NCBI GenBank assembly: GCA_051294375.1
Contig: CM119271.1
Location: 5,569,991-5,633,990, forward strand
From: Paraspadella gotoi
Taxonomy: Eukaryota > Chaetognatha
DNA length: 64,000 nucleotides
Reading direction: 5' to 3'
The position numbers and the translations under genes were made by a program. Under the pieces are notes generated by a model that saw only the letters and a list, made by a program, of their open reading frames with translations, made no database searches and was not told the origin of the DNA. Shown in pieces: positions 63,197-64,000 of the stretch; position 1 is the stretch's first letter; each line of letters starts with the position of its first letter.

Positions 63197-63203
63197 GTCG
63201 ACG

Positions 63204-63237
<34 letters not shown>

Positions 63238-63330
63238 CAGAGACTGCGGCGACAGAGACCGCGTCGACAGAGACTGCGGCGACTGCGGCGGCGACTGCGG
63301 CGGCGACTGCGGCGGCGGCGACTGCGACCG
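63197..63330. repeat. (GGC)n and (GCGACT/GACAGA)n repeat
   Basis: GGC repeats then GCGAC(A/T)GAGAC units. In one plus frame it would be poly-Ala/Thr (63153-63467) ending soon after; a donor-like CAG|GTTAAT follows at 63380. Coding status uncertain. Confidence 0.6.
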
Positions 63331-63429
63331 CCGAAAACTTCTCTTATTCCCGCTGCGTTTCGATCGACATTGACAAGCAGGTTAATCGGGAATTGACTCG
63401 GATCTTTTCGGTTTGTGATTCCGAGGTCC

Positions 63430-63442
63430 GTTGCCTGGCAAC
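63430..63442 (+). promoter_or_regulatory. Perfect palindromic RFX X-box
   Basis: GTTGCC-T-GGCAAC is an exact inverted repeat and an ideal RFX-type X-box, which in animals often marks promoters of ciliary genes. It lies in a CpG-rich stretch; the gene it would serve is not in view. Confidence 0.5.
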
Positions 63443-63921
63443 GTTATCTGCAGTTCGGCTCGGTTGATGTTTGTTGTCGTCGTCGTTGCTCCTTTCGTTA
63501 TCGGAGATGAAAAGAGGAAATAAGTTGTTAGGTGTTGTTATGAAGTAAATATATACAACGACATGGAAGGGCAAGGCAATTTTTATGAGAAAAGTGTGAA
63601 GGTTTCTTTTGGTTTGTGATTGGCGCGCTACGGCCCCTTCACCAGCCTGGGAAATTTGAGTCGGTATTTCGACGGGAGGACGTCTGTAACGATCGAATAA
63701 AAAAATACTTCACAGAGCTAAGGCAAAGTAGAAAATATTTCTGAGTGAATGTTGAGAAAAATAAAGGAGTCGAGTAAGTTCGGCCCCAATTAAATTTGAA
63801 TATAAGAATAACAGGAGTTTGAACTTTGAATTTTAAATATTGATACTCTAACAGCGTTTAAGAAGTTAATTGCCTATAATGATTGATTTTTGTAGGCATC
63901 TTCCGATTGAATATTATGTAG

Positions 63922-64000
63922 TAAGGCGGAACAGGTTACAAACAAACAGAAGTCAGGTATAAATATTTTAATGTGTTTATTAAAGATCGTGAAAATAAAA
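63922..64000 (+). mobile_element. hAT-type MITE (TIR 'TAAGGCGG' family), copy 3, cut by window edge
   Basis: Starts TAAGGCGGAACAGG as in the 34320 copy and continues with GGTATAAATATT and TTTATTAAAGATCGTGAA. The left flank TTATGTAG should recur beyond the window if this is intact. Confidence 0.7.

Overview
The window is nuclear DNA from an animal, almost certainly an invertebrate. Genes are split into many short exons (about 50-360 bp) with GT-AG introns and consistent splice phases. Exons are CpG/GC-rich, introns are AT-rich, and about half the DNA is microsatellite, MITE-like or SINE-like repeat. The gene content (a NIT-domain receptor guanylate cyclase, a DEG/ENaC channel, a phospholipid scramblase, a C-factor-like short-chain dehydrogenase) fits a protostome or basal metazoan. 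Very long (GA)n tracts recall crustaceans, but I cannot fix the phylum. There are two assembly gaps (N runs at 28385-28399 and 42603-42612).

Layout. 1-5882 (-): partial gene for an unrecognised coiled-coil, Ser-rich and acidic protein that runs off the left edge. 6390-10409 (-): complete 8-exon gene for a 489-residue poly-Ser/TPR-like protein with a degenerate C-terminal J-like domain. 10410-13375: repeat-rich spacer. 13376-28931 (-): membrane guanylate cyclase whose extracellular part is a NIT (nitrate/nitrite-sensing type) domain between two membrane helices. 28932-35496: spacer of microsatellites, MITEs and a SINE. 35497-40628 (+): DEG/ENaC channel subunit, the only plus-strand gene. 40629-48637: spacer with SINE, LTR-like/tRNA-like relics and foldbacks. 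48638-55276 (-): complete 7-exon phospholipid scramblase. 55465-55891 (-): C-terminal part of a C-factor-like SDR with two apparent one-base losses, in which the 5' exons were not found. 55892-64000: a giant foldback, satellites, CpG-rich low-complexity DNA and RFX X-box-like sites.

The genes do not form an obvious pathway. Signalling and membrane themes recur (cGMP production, cation channel, Ca2+-dependent lipid scrambling), but shared function is not implied. The most informative points are the NIT-cyclase, with microsatellites abutting its splice sites and one junction whose phase does not close; three copies of a hAT-type MITE with 8-bp target duplications; two SINE-like families that each have a copy lacking the internal pol III B box between short direct repeats; and a ~1.36 kb palindrome whose arms match even through simple repeats.

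All exon models come from reading splice motifs and frames by eye. No database search or alignment was run, so family names rest on motif recognition.
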